Origin: Lithobates sylvaticus
Taxonomy: Eukaryota; Chordata; Amphibia; Anura; Ranidae
Assembly (NCBI GenBank): GCA_028564925.1
Contig: CM053026.1
Coordinates: 605,760,457 to 605,824,456 of the forward strand
Length of the DNA: 64,000 nt
Reading direction: 5' to 3'
Shown here: positions 33,886 to 44,215 of the stretch, piece after piece
How positions within the stretch are numbered: the first letter of the stretch is position 1
Layout of the letters: each line of letters opens with the position of its first letter
Notes under the pieces: generated by a model
Database searches by the model: none
Told to the model about the DNA's origin: nothing
The model's input: only the letters and a program-made list of their open reading frames with translations
Made by a program: the position numbers and the translations under genes

Positions 33886-35625
33886 TTGGGTGGTTTACAC
33901 ACAACATGGGTTACTGCACACTACTTCTTAATTTACTTTGTTAAAATATGAGTCCATAGAGGATTAAAAGCTCTTGTTAATTTTGAATTGTGACAAAAAT
34001 GCTTTAACTGAAAAATGGGTAGCAATATAAAGTGACTCAGTCTGAAATAATATTTTATTTGCACTATTTTCGAAAAGTTTATTGGTTGTTATTCATTTCT
34101 GCTAAACAAGAAAGCTAATTCTTATAAACCAGAATTTACGACGCATAGCACCATTTCTCTTGATGTGGATATCTGTGAACCTCTTCAGTGAGCTTTTGAG
34201 AGCCCCCGCTTAATGCCTTGCATGCTTTTTTTCTTGCTTTTCAATTTACCACAGTTCTACTGATCTTTTGTCTCAGCCAGTCAGTAGGGTTTGTGTCAGA
34301 AAGTCATGGTATATTTCCTGGCCCACCTCACGTCAGCACATAATGGTTAACACCTCCTTTGGAGCCCCACATGATCACATGTTCCAAGCTGAATAAAAGA
34401 CAGCCCCTCCCCCAACTAGGATGTTCTTTTTTTGGTCATGCTCCAGGCCACATGTTGATTACAGTTGGTAAGTAATTTTTTGCTACATCCCCCTCTGACG
34501 AACCTACCCCTCCATGTTCAGCCTCTCACGGAGTTGGAAGACCCTAAATGCTGGAGGTAAATCCTTCTAATAACTGGGTGCATTTTTGTACCAAGGGCAT
34601 GGGCAAAATGATGCTTAAACAGCATTGACATTGTACAGGTGTATGCTTATATGCAGCGCACCGCACTGCTCTCCTGGCTTTATTGTCAGTCTGAGAGTGG
34701 CTGTGAATAGTGTCACAGAGTTTGGAGAGATGGGCAGCACAGGATGGGAACTGCCAGATGCCATGCAATGGTGTAAATGATCTTGGAGGTCTGCAGGTGG
34801 GAGGGCTTCTCTCCCTCTCCCTCTCTGCAGTCCTGCCAGGTAAAGGACTTACATAAGATTCTGACTGAGTCTCTTGTCTGCCTCTGGATGTGCTGTCCTG
34901 GCTCCCCTGCTATGCTGTGTACTTCTGTGGGTTTGACAGTCTGACTGGTTTTTGTCTCAGACCCTGACTGTATCTGATGTCTGCCTTTGGATGTGCTGCC
35001 TGAAGCTCACCTGTGGCTGCTTCTGAAGTAAGTGGATGAAGGCAGATGGCTCTTAAAGAAACTGTGTACCTGTTTTTTGGTGAGAGCTAATATGCTTTTC
35101 TCCATATATTTTGTGCAAATATGAGCTTGCCACACCTGTTAGTGGCACAGAAGATTAGCAAAGGTAGGAGGGGGCAATGCGGGACATGGTTTTTAAAAGA
35201 GTGCTCAAGGAAATTATGCAAATTAAGGTCTTTTGCATTATTTTCGGAGCAAAAACCCTGAACGCAAACGCTCCAAAAAACATAAGACCCGCCAACGATC
35301 ATTTTATCCTGACTAGGACGATGACACCTAACAGGTTGTCACATTCATTAAGCATGTAATCAATACACTCTAAAGGAGTTGTTTCCACTTATCCTATGAA
35401 GGGACAGGATCCAGGAAATTGGCACATGCGTTTATGCCAATATGATAGAAAATGCCTCACCAAGCTCAGGGTGCATTTTGGGCCTGCATGCAGTCTGCAG
35501 TGGCAGAGAAATGAAATTGCACATGTTGCCTCACAAGGATGTGGTTTGTGCAAAATTCTAAGCCCTATTAAGGTGGCTATAGCAGAAAGTATTCTGCAAA
35601 TATTCATGCCACAAGCAACACCCAT
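33886..35625. other. No gene recognised
   Basis: This is anonymous DNA with CT- and TCTG-rich patches around 34800-35020 (repeated GTCTGCCT/GATGTGCTG words suggest an old local duplication). No frame has a recognisable motif. Confidence 0.45.
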
Positions 35626-35855
35626 AATGATAGAGCGTAAATCGCTCATTGATGAAGGATGGTCTTTTCCCACAGTGATAGAGCATAAAGCGCTCGTTGA
35701 TGGAGGATGGTCTTTTTCCCATAATGATAGAGTGTAAAGCGCTCGTTGAAGGAGGACGGTCTTTCCCACAATGATAGAGCGTAAAGCCCTCATTGATGAA
35801 GGATGGTCTTTTCCCATAAGTATAGAGCATAAATCGCTCGTTGATGAAGGATGAC
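35626..35855. repeat. 48-bp tandem repeat, five copies
   Basis: TAGAGCGTAAA-like starts lie at 35631, 35679, 35728, 35775 and 35823 (periods 48, 49, 47, 48). Each unit carries a short hairpin GAGCGTAAAGCGCTC followed by GTTGATGAAGGATGG. Because 48 is a multiple of three, minus-strand frames show a 16-residue repeat. I treat it as non-coding. Confidence 0.9.
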
Positions 35856-36649
35856 AGAGACCTCATCAGAAGATCAATTTACAGTAACAGGTTCTCTAAG
35901 CTTTATCAATATAAGATGGCTGATGTATGTTTATGCACTGCACTTCCAGGGGTGGATGGTGCCTTTTAGTGTCTGGTACAGCAAGTGTCTTTGTCTTTTT
36001 ATAACTTGGTTGCCTTCAGAGATCCTATGGATGAGAAAGTGGACTTGTTCACACCAAATGCAGTCCAGTGTGTTTTTATTCTGCATCAAGAACGCATGGA
36101 CAGTGTTTAACTTTGATTCCAATTACTTGGTTCACACCAGTACAGCGCATTCTAGTGCAGTCATCAAAAGTAGAATGTTGCATTGTTTCTGTATGGAACA
36201 CATCTGGAAAGTGGCAAAACGCATTGAGAATGCATCAAAAACACTCATGCAGAAACACATCTGGAACACAGAAATTGTGGTGATCTGGCCATCAGGCTTG
36301 CACAGAATCTATACAGTGACAGATTTTACCTGCCAACCAGCAATAGAGTTAACTTTGGTATAAAAAACTTTACAATCACATTCAACACTGGAAACTCCAA
36401 GTTTTGGCACGGTTTATGGAAAGAGTGGAACCTAGCAATTGACTTTTGGTTGATGCTTTTGATAGATCTAGTACAAGCACTGGTGCACTCAATCACTGCT
36501 ATGAGAGCATTGTGGTTGCGCCACTGGAGGGTAGGCAGAACTTCTACGCAAGCCTTCAACATTTCCTATAATGGGAGGTTATTGTTTGGTCAAACACTGA
36601 ACAACGCAATTAAGCAAATGACAGTAGGAAAAGTCTGACCTGTGGCCAC
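35856..36649. other. No gene recognised
   Basis: A 170-codon plus-strand frame at 35851-36363 has no motif I recognise and begins inside the tandem repeat. GCGTTTTGC/ATGCATCAAAA words at 36170-36260 hint at an old MITE. Probably non-coding. Confidence 0.45.
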
Positions 36650-39090
36650 AGACTAGTAAGAGGAAGCCTTCACTCGAGCCCACTTAACTTCAGAGGGTGC
36701 AGGAGGCCAAATCTTATAGGACAGGCTGCAGATTTTAAAGATCATAGTGGAGGTGTCTCAAAGTTACCTTTGACATGAAATCAAGTCCAGAGCAAGCTGC
36801 TAAGATGGCTGGAAAGTCTTTTTTGAAGGTGCGTCCAACAAGCCTCTTTCAGTTGGGACCAGCGGCCCGAGTGAGATTGATGATTGTAGCTTCCTTCTGG
36901 AGGGTTTGGACGACAATCATCAAAGACCAGTGGGTCCAGAAGACAGGTGGGAGTACAATGGAGAATTCCAAAGCTGACCACTGAATCCATTTCATTTATG
37001 TCCAACAGATCTCAGAAGATAAAATGTTTTCAAGATTTTTATACTGCTACAAGGCCATCATGCCAATGTAATGCCGAAAACATAGAATCATCTGGGGGCC
37101 TTTCTCCCCAGTTTTTCTTGTACTTAAAACAGGAGCCTTTTGGCCTGTTTCAGTTTGAAGGAATTAAATGTGTTCATATACACTAAAGCCCCATACACAC
37201 GGTCGGATTTTCCGATGGATTCTGTCCTATCGGACAATGTTGTCGAAAAATCCGACCGTGTGTAGGCACCATCGGACAGTGTAAGTCGGATTGTCCGACG
37301 GACAAAGTCCTATCTCCTGCTGGATAGATTTTTCGACAACAAAGTCCGATCACACCAAATCCGATCGTGTGTATCGAATTCCGACGGACAAAGTGCTACG
37401 CATGCTCAGATCACATTACAAGACCAAAGCTATTGGCTACTAGCCTCTACGTAGTCCCGTCGTAGGCAACAAACGTCACCACGTTCAGAATGATCGGATT
37501 TTCCGACAACTTTGTCCGACCGTGTGTACGCAAAACCAACATCGGACAAAGTACGACGGACATGATCCGACGGACCTGGTCCTCGGATAATCCGAGCGTG
37601 TGTATGGGGCTTAAGAGGTTCAAGATGGAGTCCATGCAGACAGTCACAGAGACAGTTCAGCAGGAGGGCCAGTTGGTATCAATCGACCGGCCTAATCATA
37701 CTTCCATGTACCGATCAATGCTGAGCACCAGAGGAGTGTGAGATTTGCTGTGGCCAGATGACACTTCCAGTTCAGGTGTCTGCCTTTTACAGAATTGGCA
37801 CAGCCCCAGGAATCTTTTTGAAGATCTTGTTGGCAGTGGCGGTACCTTGGTACAGGTGGCACATTAGGGCGTTTCAATTTGCCTTCTTTAGCCTATGAGC
37901 TTGGCTGTCTATGAATCAGAAAATCTTTGTGCCTATACAAATTCAACAAGAACTGGAATTTTGGACATCGCCACTGCTTCTTTCGGATACATGCCACTCA
38001 GCCCAGGAGATAGGATGATTCTGAAGCCAGATGCCAGTCTCTGGGGTTGGGGAGACCACAATCTGAAGAAACAAGTGCAAGGCCATTTTAGCACAGACTC
38101 CCCAAGTATCTTGAATGGAAGGAAGCCCTTTTCTAGCATTGCAAGCCTTTCAGGATCTTCAAGGGGGCCTGAGTAAAGTTGACAACAAGACAGTAGTAGC
38201 CTACATTGCCTGACAAGGGGACACCAAAAGTCTTTTCTTGATACAGCTTGCAAAGAAACTTTTCGTGGGGCAGAGAACCACTTACAGTCAGTTAAGGTTG
38301 GTATTCTTGCCAGGGACGCAAACCAATTATTGGTTCAGTTAGTCAGACAATTTTTTTAACGAGTGCCTCATACCAATATTGGCCCTATGGGGTGTTCCAG
38401 CAGTACTTCTCAGGGAGAATTTACTGAACATGCAGCTTCTGATATTCGCAACAGGATACCAATGCAAAGACTCAGTCATACAAGATAGGTGCCATGGAAT
38501 TTATTGTTTGATCTTTGTCTCTGGTCAATTGAAATCTTTTATGGCAAGGTCAGTAACAGCACCCCAATGAGACTACTTTTAATAGCCTGGCTATGGAATA
38601 GGCTACACTAGATGTGCAGGGGTTCTTATCTGAGGTTGTTAAGACCTTGGTGACCAGGAGATCATCCATGAACGCCACTTAGGAGAGGATATGAAAGAAG
38701 TCTGTTTTGTCTGCTCAGAAAAAGCTTTCTCTCCTGTGTTCCCTGCTCTAGCCAATATTCTTGACATTTTACAGTCAGCACTATAGGTTGGTCTGGCATA
38801 CAACTCCATTTAAGGTACAGATCTCTACTTTTCTTTTTACAGGCTGCAGATGGGTGCAAAAGCCAGTGACCAGATGCTCCTTCCAGATGACAATCCATAT
38901 GACCTTGAGTGAAATCCTTCTTGCCTCTGTGGGACTTAGACTTGGATCTGAGAGCACCCTTTTCTCCAATAGGTTTAATTTCCATTGAAGTACCTCACGG
39001 TAAAACTAGTTTTCCTGACAGCAACTACTTCAGACAGAAGGATGTTGAAGATTGCAACACTTTCCTGCAAGGGCCCTGTGCTGGAACACA
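36650..39090 (+). mobile_element. DIRS-like retroelement (fossil) interrupted by a MITE
   Basis: The plus-strand remnants in order resemble the DIRS reverse transcriptase (36780-37180 and 37615-37890, including a KMESMQTV block), RNase H (about 38090-38350, with a DNKTVVAYIARQGDTKS block) and a following recombinase-side region to about 39.09 kb. The order and blocks match DIRS-group pol. It is heavily broken (ten or more breaks by eye) and old. A 425-bp MITE was inserted into it later. No terminal repeats were recognised. Confidence 0.7.
37187..37611. mobile_element. PIF/Harbinger-like MITE with TAA duplication
   Basis: Starts AGCCCCATACACACGGTCGG and ends CGAGCGTGTGTATGGGGCT, exact inverse over the first 15 bp, with TAA at 37184-37186 and 37612-37614. 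It is 425 bp and non-coding. The interior repeats TCGGA/TCCGA words in both orientations, as in the copies at 9337-9770 and about 42919-43095. Sequence on both sides belongs to the same DIRS-like fossil. Confidence 0.88.
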
Positions 39091-39094
39091 CAAA

Positions 39095-39818
39095 TCCCTG
39101 TGCTGTCAGAGGAGAGGTAATTTGTTCCTAGTAAGTAGGAACAGTTATATGTCTCCTCTCCTACTCAGTCCTATCCCCATACAGTTAGAACACACTGAGG
39201 GAACACACATTTAACCCATTGATCGCCCCCTAGTGTTAACCCATTCCCTGCCAGTGACATTTACACAGTAATCAGTGCATTTTTATAACACTGATCACTG
39301 TATAATTGTCAATGGTCCCAAAAATGTGTCAAAATGTCGCAATATCGCTAAAAATCGCAGATCACCGCCATTACTAGCAAAAAATATGAAAATAATAAAA
39401 ATGCCATAAATCTTTCCCATCGTTTGTAGACGCTATAACTTTTGTGCAAACCAATCAATATACGCTTATTGCTATTTTATTTTTACCAAAAATATGTAGA
39501 AGAATACATATTGGCCTAAACTGATGAAGAATTTTTTTTTTTAATTTGGGGGATATTTATTATAGCAAAAAGTAAAAAATATTGTTTTTTCTTTCAAAAT
39601 TGACACTATTTTTTTGGTTATAGCGAAAAAAAATTAAAACCGCAGAGGTGGTCAAATACCACCAAAAGAAAGCTCTATTTGTGGGGGAAAAATAGACACA
39701 AATTTTGTTTGAGTACAGCATTGCATTACCACGCAATTGTCAGTTAAAGCAATGCAGTGCCAAATTGTAAGCGGTGCTCTGGTCAGGAAGGGGGTAAAAT
39801 CTTCCGGGGCTGAAGTGG
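39095..39818 (+). mobile_element. TTAA-family element, left-truncated copy
   Basis: It ends CCGGGGCTGAAGTGG at a TTAA (39819-39822), the same right end as the 5.06-kb element at 12859-17918. The shared right part includes GACGCTATAACTTTTG, CAATATACGCTTATTG and ACCAAAAGAAAGCTCTATTT. The left part, CCTAGTAAGTAGGAACAG and CCCATTGATCGCCCCCTAG, matches the family as I remember it, but the CCACTT left terminus is missing. Confidence 0.75.
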
Positions 39819-39822
39819 TTAA

Positions 39823-40950
39823 AGACGTCAATGTGGGAAGTGTTATTGGGGGCCTGATACTCTTCATAATTTTTGATGGACATTTTGACCCAGAATATAT
39901 TATATTCATAGTGTATTGAGGAGAAAATGGCTACTTGCATTCACTATCCACTGTATGCTGTTATTTTCAGGTAAGAAAATCTCATTGTTGCTCATGTGGC
40001 CTTAAAAGTATATTCTTAATAAGCTATTCTGACATGACGTGTTTTTCTTTCCAGCTCTTTCCAGTATGATTTCGAACCTTTCCTTACCAACACAGCAAAT
40101 AGAAAGGCTATTATAATAGCAGTTCAGAATTATATTATAATTGATAACGAGGTGTCAGCACAGAATGTGCATTGTTGATAATGATAAACATTATTTCCAC
40201 AGCTCCTTCCTTAGCATTGCATAGGGAAAGCTATGTACTGTAGCTAGTTTAAACAAGTAAAAACACTTAAAATATAAGCAGCATGTTTTTGTTATGCTAT
40301 GCAAATGGTAACATGTAACAGATATAAAGTAGGTGTTATCCCAATTTGACTGCAAAAGTGAAAATACACTTTAAAACCCATGCGAGGCAATTTTTTTTTT
40401 TTTTGTGGGCAGTATTTCACTCTGTCTACAGAACACTCTAAAAATACATTTGCATTCAAGATTGTGCTGCTATAAGACCGCAAACAGAACAGAATAGATT
40501 ATAATGCACACTTACAAAAATTACATTTAGATCCTGCAAGGCTATTTAAAAACACCTGAACATATTAAAAAATATGGGGATTTGGTCATATAGTGCTAAG
40601 CCCACTTACTTCCTCAAAGTACTCCATACTGGCTATATACAGTATTTTTAACAGGTTATGGGCCCAAGCATAGCCCAGACAACTAGGCTTAGCCTGTTGC
40701 AATAGATACCTGTGAGATACAGCAACAAAAAGAAGACTGCAAAAGAATAAAAGTAAATGGCCAGTAAAACAGTTGCAAAAAAAGCTTTAATTTGCAAATC
40801 TGACAAACAAGAATTACCAATCTTGGAAATGCAAGATGAAAATGCTGCTAAAAAGAGAAGGTATGTGGAAATGTATAAATTAGGTCAGACCAGAACAGCC
40901 TTCAGATAGGTGGATAGAGAAAGACCAAAAAGCTCAGAGCACAATCTCTC
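39823..40950. other. No gene recognised
   Basis: This is anonymous AT-rich DNA with a T15 run near 40391. No motif-bearing frame. Confidence 0.5.
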
Positions 40951-40959
40951 TTAGTATAG

Positions 40960-42375
40960 AAGATGATCAAAACATACATACAGTATATGTAAGTGTGAAA
41001 CTGCTAAAGAAATGTCAGAAGAATTACAGAAGGTGCGTGAAAGAGCTAATCGCAGCAATAAGCTGTATACCATACAAAGCTGTACCAACCCAAGCTGGTT
41101 AAAGGCCAGGATATGCAGGATTACATACAAGGCACACCTTGGAAATGATTGAATGCCTGAGAGGTAAGGGAACAGAAGAAATAAAAGATTTTTATGTCGG
41201 AGCACTATTACTCAGTGGCTTATCAGAAAGTTATGAAACACTTGTCACAACACTTGATGCATGTCCAAATGATGAAGTGACATTGCAATTATTTAGGAGT
41301 CTGCTTTAAAGATGAAAAATAGGAAAAATAAAAACAGTATCAAGCAAGATGAAACAAATGGATGTTTTGTGTGCAAGAAACAATGTAATTTAGAAGTAGA
41401 TTACAGAATCTGGAGAGCTAGAATGCAAAAACAAAAGTGTGAGTGAAGAAACAGATTTTGCTTCATATAATTAATATGTTTTCAACCCAAAGGTTGTACC
41501 TCATCTTTGCAGTCATAACGAGTCTGTTTGGGAGCTATGAGTCACATGACAAATGACAGAAACATTCTTATTCACCAGAGTAAAACAGAAAAAAATTACC
41601 ACAGCTAATAAGCAAATAATGGAATTAGAAGAAATAGGAGACAGTTTTCTTTACTGTTCTATTTTCCAGAGTGTCACCAGAAAGATACCTGTGAAAAAAG
41701 TCTTCTATGTCCCTGCTCTGGAAACTAATCTTTTGTCAATGAAAAAGCTTGTAAAACAAGGCAATTTAGCGGCCTTCCAAGATGACAGTTGTGCCATCAC
41801 AAAAGGGATATCTTACTTGCAAAGGCTGAAATTACAGATGAACTGTATCAGCTGAACTGCAATGAAGCAGTTAATACTGCCAAGCAGGAAAAACATTAAA
41901 ACTGCATTCACACATGGCAGAGACAACTGGGCACAGATGTCCTGACATAATAAAGAAATTAACTGAGAAGGACTGTGCAAGTGGAATAAAAATGAGTCCA
42001 TGTGATCAAACAATAAAATGCACCAGCTGTATTAAAGGAAAAATTGCAAGAAAAGCTTTTCCAAACAGAGTAACAGCAGAGGTAAGAAAGCTCTGGACTT
42101 AATTAATTTAGATCTTTGCGGTCCAATGGAAAAAATGACTCCAGGAAAGAAGAGGTTTTTCTCACTTTTATAGATGATTACTCCAGGTATAATACAATAC
42201 ATTATCTGTTAGACAACAAATGTGAATTACCAGAAGAAGAAAGAAGAGAAGAACAGTATTTGTAAGTAAGCAACAAATTTGGCGAAATGCTGAGTGTATT
42301 GTGTGCAGACAATGCAACTGAATATACAGAATATTCAGAATTTCTAACAATATTAGTTCAGGATGGCTAAGGAAG
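40960..42375 (+). mobile_element. Ty1/copia-like retroelement (fossil)
   Basis: The plus-strand remnants in order are a copia-type Gag region (about 41030-41330), a protease-to-pre-integrase stretch (41553-41860, with VFYVPALETNLLSMKKL, the usual copia V(L)YVPxLxxNLLS block), a pre-integrase zinc segment with CTSCIKGK (about 41914-42060), and the start of the integrase core (DLCGPM, then FIDDYSRY at about 42110-42185). Reverse transcriptase and LTRs were not found. The copy is broken at several places, partial and old. Confidence 0.8.
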
Positions 42376-42860
42376 ATGAGTTATTGTAGTTCATGTAAAG
42401 GTACAATTGCATTATGTATAACTATAATAACATCCCGCCAGAGGCAAGCAGTCTGTTTTGCAAGGAAGGGGTAAATATGCTGTTTGTGAGAGTAAGCAAA
42501 ATATAAACATTGGCGTACTAGTTAATCAATTTCTTCTGTGGCACAATGTTCTTATTGGTCTATATTATGTTCTATTGCAGTGTGATATGTTCTTCCTGGT
42601 TGATATCATGGTAAAATTCATAAAAGGTGCAGTGGACTCCCTTAGGCATTCAATTGTTCACCACACCATTGTTGGTTCTCCTGGCTGATTCATGTATCTG
42701 TCACGGACAAGCATCTGAATCTGTCGGTGCCTGACACTGAGATTGTATGTGTCCATTCTGTGCGCTCCTTCCTCAGTGCACTCCCTCCCTTCCAGGCCAC
42801 TATGTCCATCACATTGACTGGTGCATGACTAAGGAATTATGTATTGAGGATGGGTGGAGC
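42376..42860. other. No gene recognised; may include copia fossil flank
   Basis: No frame has a motif. It could hold a degraded LTR of the preceding fossil, but I cannot show repeat ends. Confidence 0.4.
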
Positions 42861-43147
42861 CTGATGGGGCGCTGAGTAGTTCCCCATAAAGTCCATCTGG
42901 CTGTTTATAGCCAGTTCGGCTCTTCTGCTTGATTCCGAGCATGCATGGACTTTTGTGCGTTGGAATTGTCTACACATGCTCAGAATTTCTGACAACAAAT
43001 TTTGTTGTCAGAAAATTTGAGATCCAGCTCTCAAACATTTGTTTCGGAAATTCCGACAGCAAATGTCCGATGGAGCCTACACACGGTTGGAATTTCTGAT
43101 GGGGAACTGAGAGAGTAGTTCCCCCATCAAGTCCATCTGGCTGTTAA
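42861..43147. mobile_element. Harbinger-like MITE fragment between long direct repeats
   Basis: The core at about 42919-43095 (GATTCCGAGCATGCATGGACT, then AATTTTGTTGTCAGAAAATTTG and ...CACGGTTGGAATTTC) matches the interior and right part of the MITE at 9337-9770. On both sides lies a near-copy of TAGTTCCCC(C)AT(A/C)AAGTCCATCTGGCTGTT (42861-42909 and 43096-43147). That is far longer than a MITE target duplication, so a local duplication or recombination event is likely. Confidence 0.6.
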
Positions 43148-43403
43148 TTCACAGCACTTTCCAGAGGGTAGATCACTGTCAGTCAAAAATAGGGAGCACC
43201 TGATTGGGAATTGGTCTCTTACTTCCCAATCAGGCTCTGGCCACCCAGTGACACAAGTAATTTCCTTAGTATAGGGATTGACATATTGGTCCTAATTACC
43301 ACCAGTTTTCTAATCTGCAAACTTGCAAACTTTGTCAGTAATATTGCGAAAACTGGTGCAAATGCTTGCCTAACTTGCAAGTCATTTTAAAAGAAAACTA
43401 CTA
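43148..43403. other. Anonymous spacer
   Basis: Nothing recognised; AT-rich toward the right. Confidence 0.4.
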
Positions 43404-43726
43404 CAAGGGGTCCCCGAGTTAGGAACTCGTTAGGGACTGCCCGCCTGTACGGAAGTCGGAAATGTTCGTAAGTCGGCCGCGCATGCGCAGACCGACAAAT
43501 ACGTACATTTCTGGACATTTCCGATGTTCCGCCTAATGCCGTTCTGCGCATGCGCGGCAAATTATGGACATTTCCGAAGTTTGCCGGCATTTTCCGAGGC
43601 TCCGTATGGCCGCACATGCGCAGAACTTCCGGAAGACAGCGAAAAATGGCGGAGGGTCCCCGCAGCGCCCCGTTCGTAAGTAGGGGTTGTTCGTAGGTCG
43701 GGCGTTCGTAAGTCGGGGACCCCCTG
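43404..43726. mobile_element. Tigger/pogo-like MITE with TA duplication
   Basis: The left end CAAGGGGTCCCCGAGTTAGGAAC is the near-inverse of the right end GTTCGTAAGTCGGGGACCCCCTG, flanked by TA (43402-43403, 43727-43728). It is 323 bp, CpG-rich and non-coding, with several CGCATGCGC words. The termini resemble those of mammalian Tigger elements (GTCCCCGACTTACGAA). A second, partial copy lies in inverse orientation at 51196. Confidence 0.82.
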
Positions 43727-43849
43727 TACCAGAAAATGTACCTAAATGCTTTATTGAATTCCTCTGCATGTGGTGTGAAAACATATGCTGTTGGTGGATA
43801 TTATCATTTGAGACAACAATGTAATATGTGATGATATACTGTAGGGGTT

Positions 43850-44215
43850 GATTTACTAATATCAAATAGGCTACAGGTGTCACACTGCTGCCCTCCAACA
43901 GTTGCCAAACTACAAGTCTCATGAGGCATTGCAAAGCTGACAGTTGCAAGCATGACTCCCAACGGCACAATGGGACTAGTAGTTCTGCAAAAGCTGGAGG
44001 GCAGCAGTTTGACACCTCTGAAGTAGACTGTTCACTTTGCAAGGGAAGTTGCATTTTGCAAGGGATTTATCCCCAAAGTTTAGTGAATGAAGTATAAAAA
44101 CATTTTTGCTTGCACATGATTGGATGATGGAAGTAAGCAGAAATTCACCTCATTCACTAAGCTCTGGGGAAATTACCTTGCAAAGTGAATAGTCTATTTT
44201 CCTTTAGTAAAGCAA
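43850..44215. mobile_element. MITE with TTTACTAA...TTTAGTAAA ends
   Basis: The left end GGTTGATTTACTAATATCAAATAG and the right end GAATAGTCTATTTTCCTTTAGTAAA are inverse, as are TTCACTTTGCAAGG (44032) and CCTTGCAAAGTGAA (44174). It was interrupted near the left end by another short element (43873-44021). Related fragments lie at 31738-31978 and 48420-48497. Confidence 0.75.
43873..44021. mobile_element. Short hAT-like MITE nested in another MITE
   Basis: The left end CAGGTGTCACACTGCTGCCCTCCA is the near-inverse of the right end TGGAGGGCAGCAGTTTGACACCTCTG. The centre has CCAAACTACAAGTCTCATGA and CCCAACGGCACAATGGGACT. The flanks AATAGGCT and AGTAGACT are a likely degenerate 8-bp duplication. 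I recall these ends from a widespread vertebrate family. Confidence 0.7.

Noticed and set aside
35626-35855. CRISPR-like array of regularly spaced units
   Set aside because: The whole 48-bp unit repeats, with no unique spacers, in a eukaryotic context; a plain tandem repeat.
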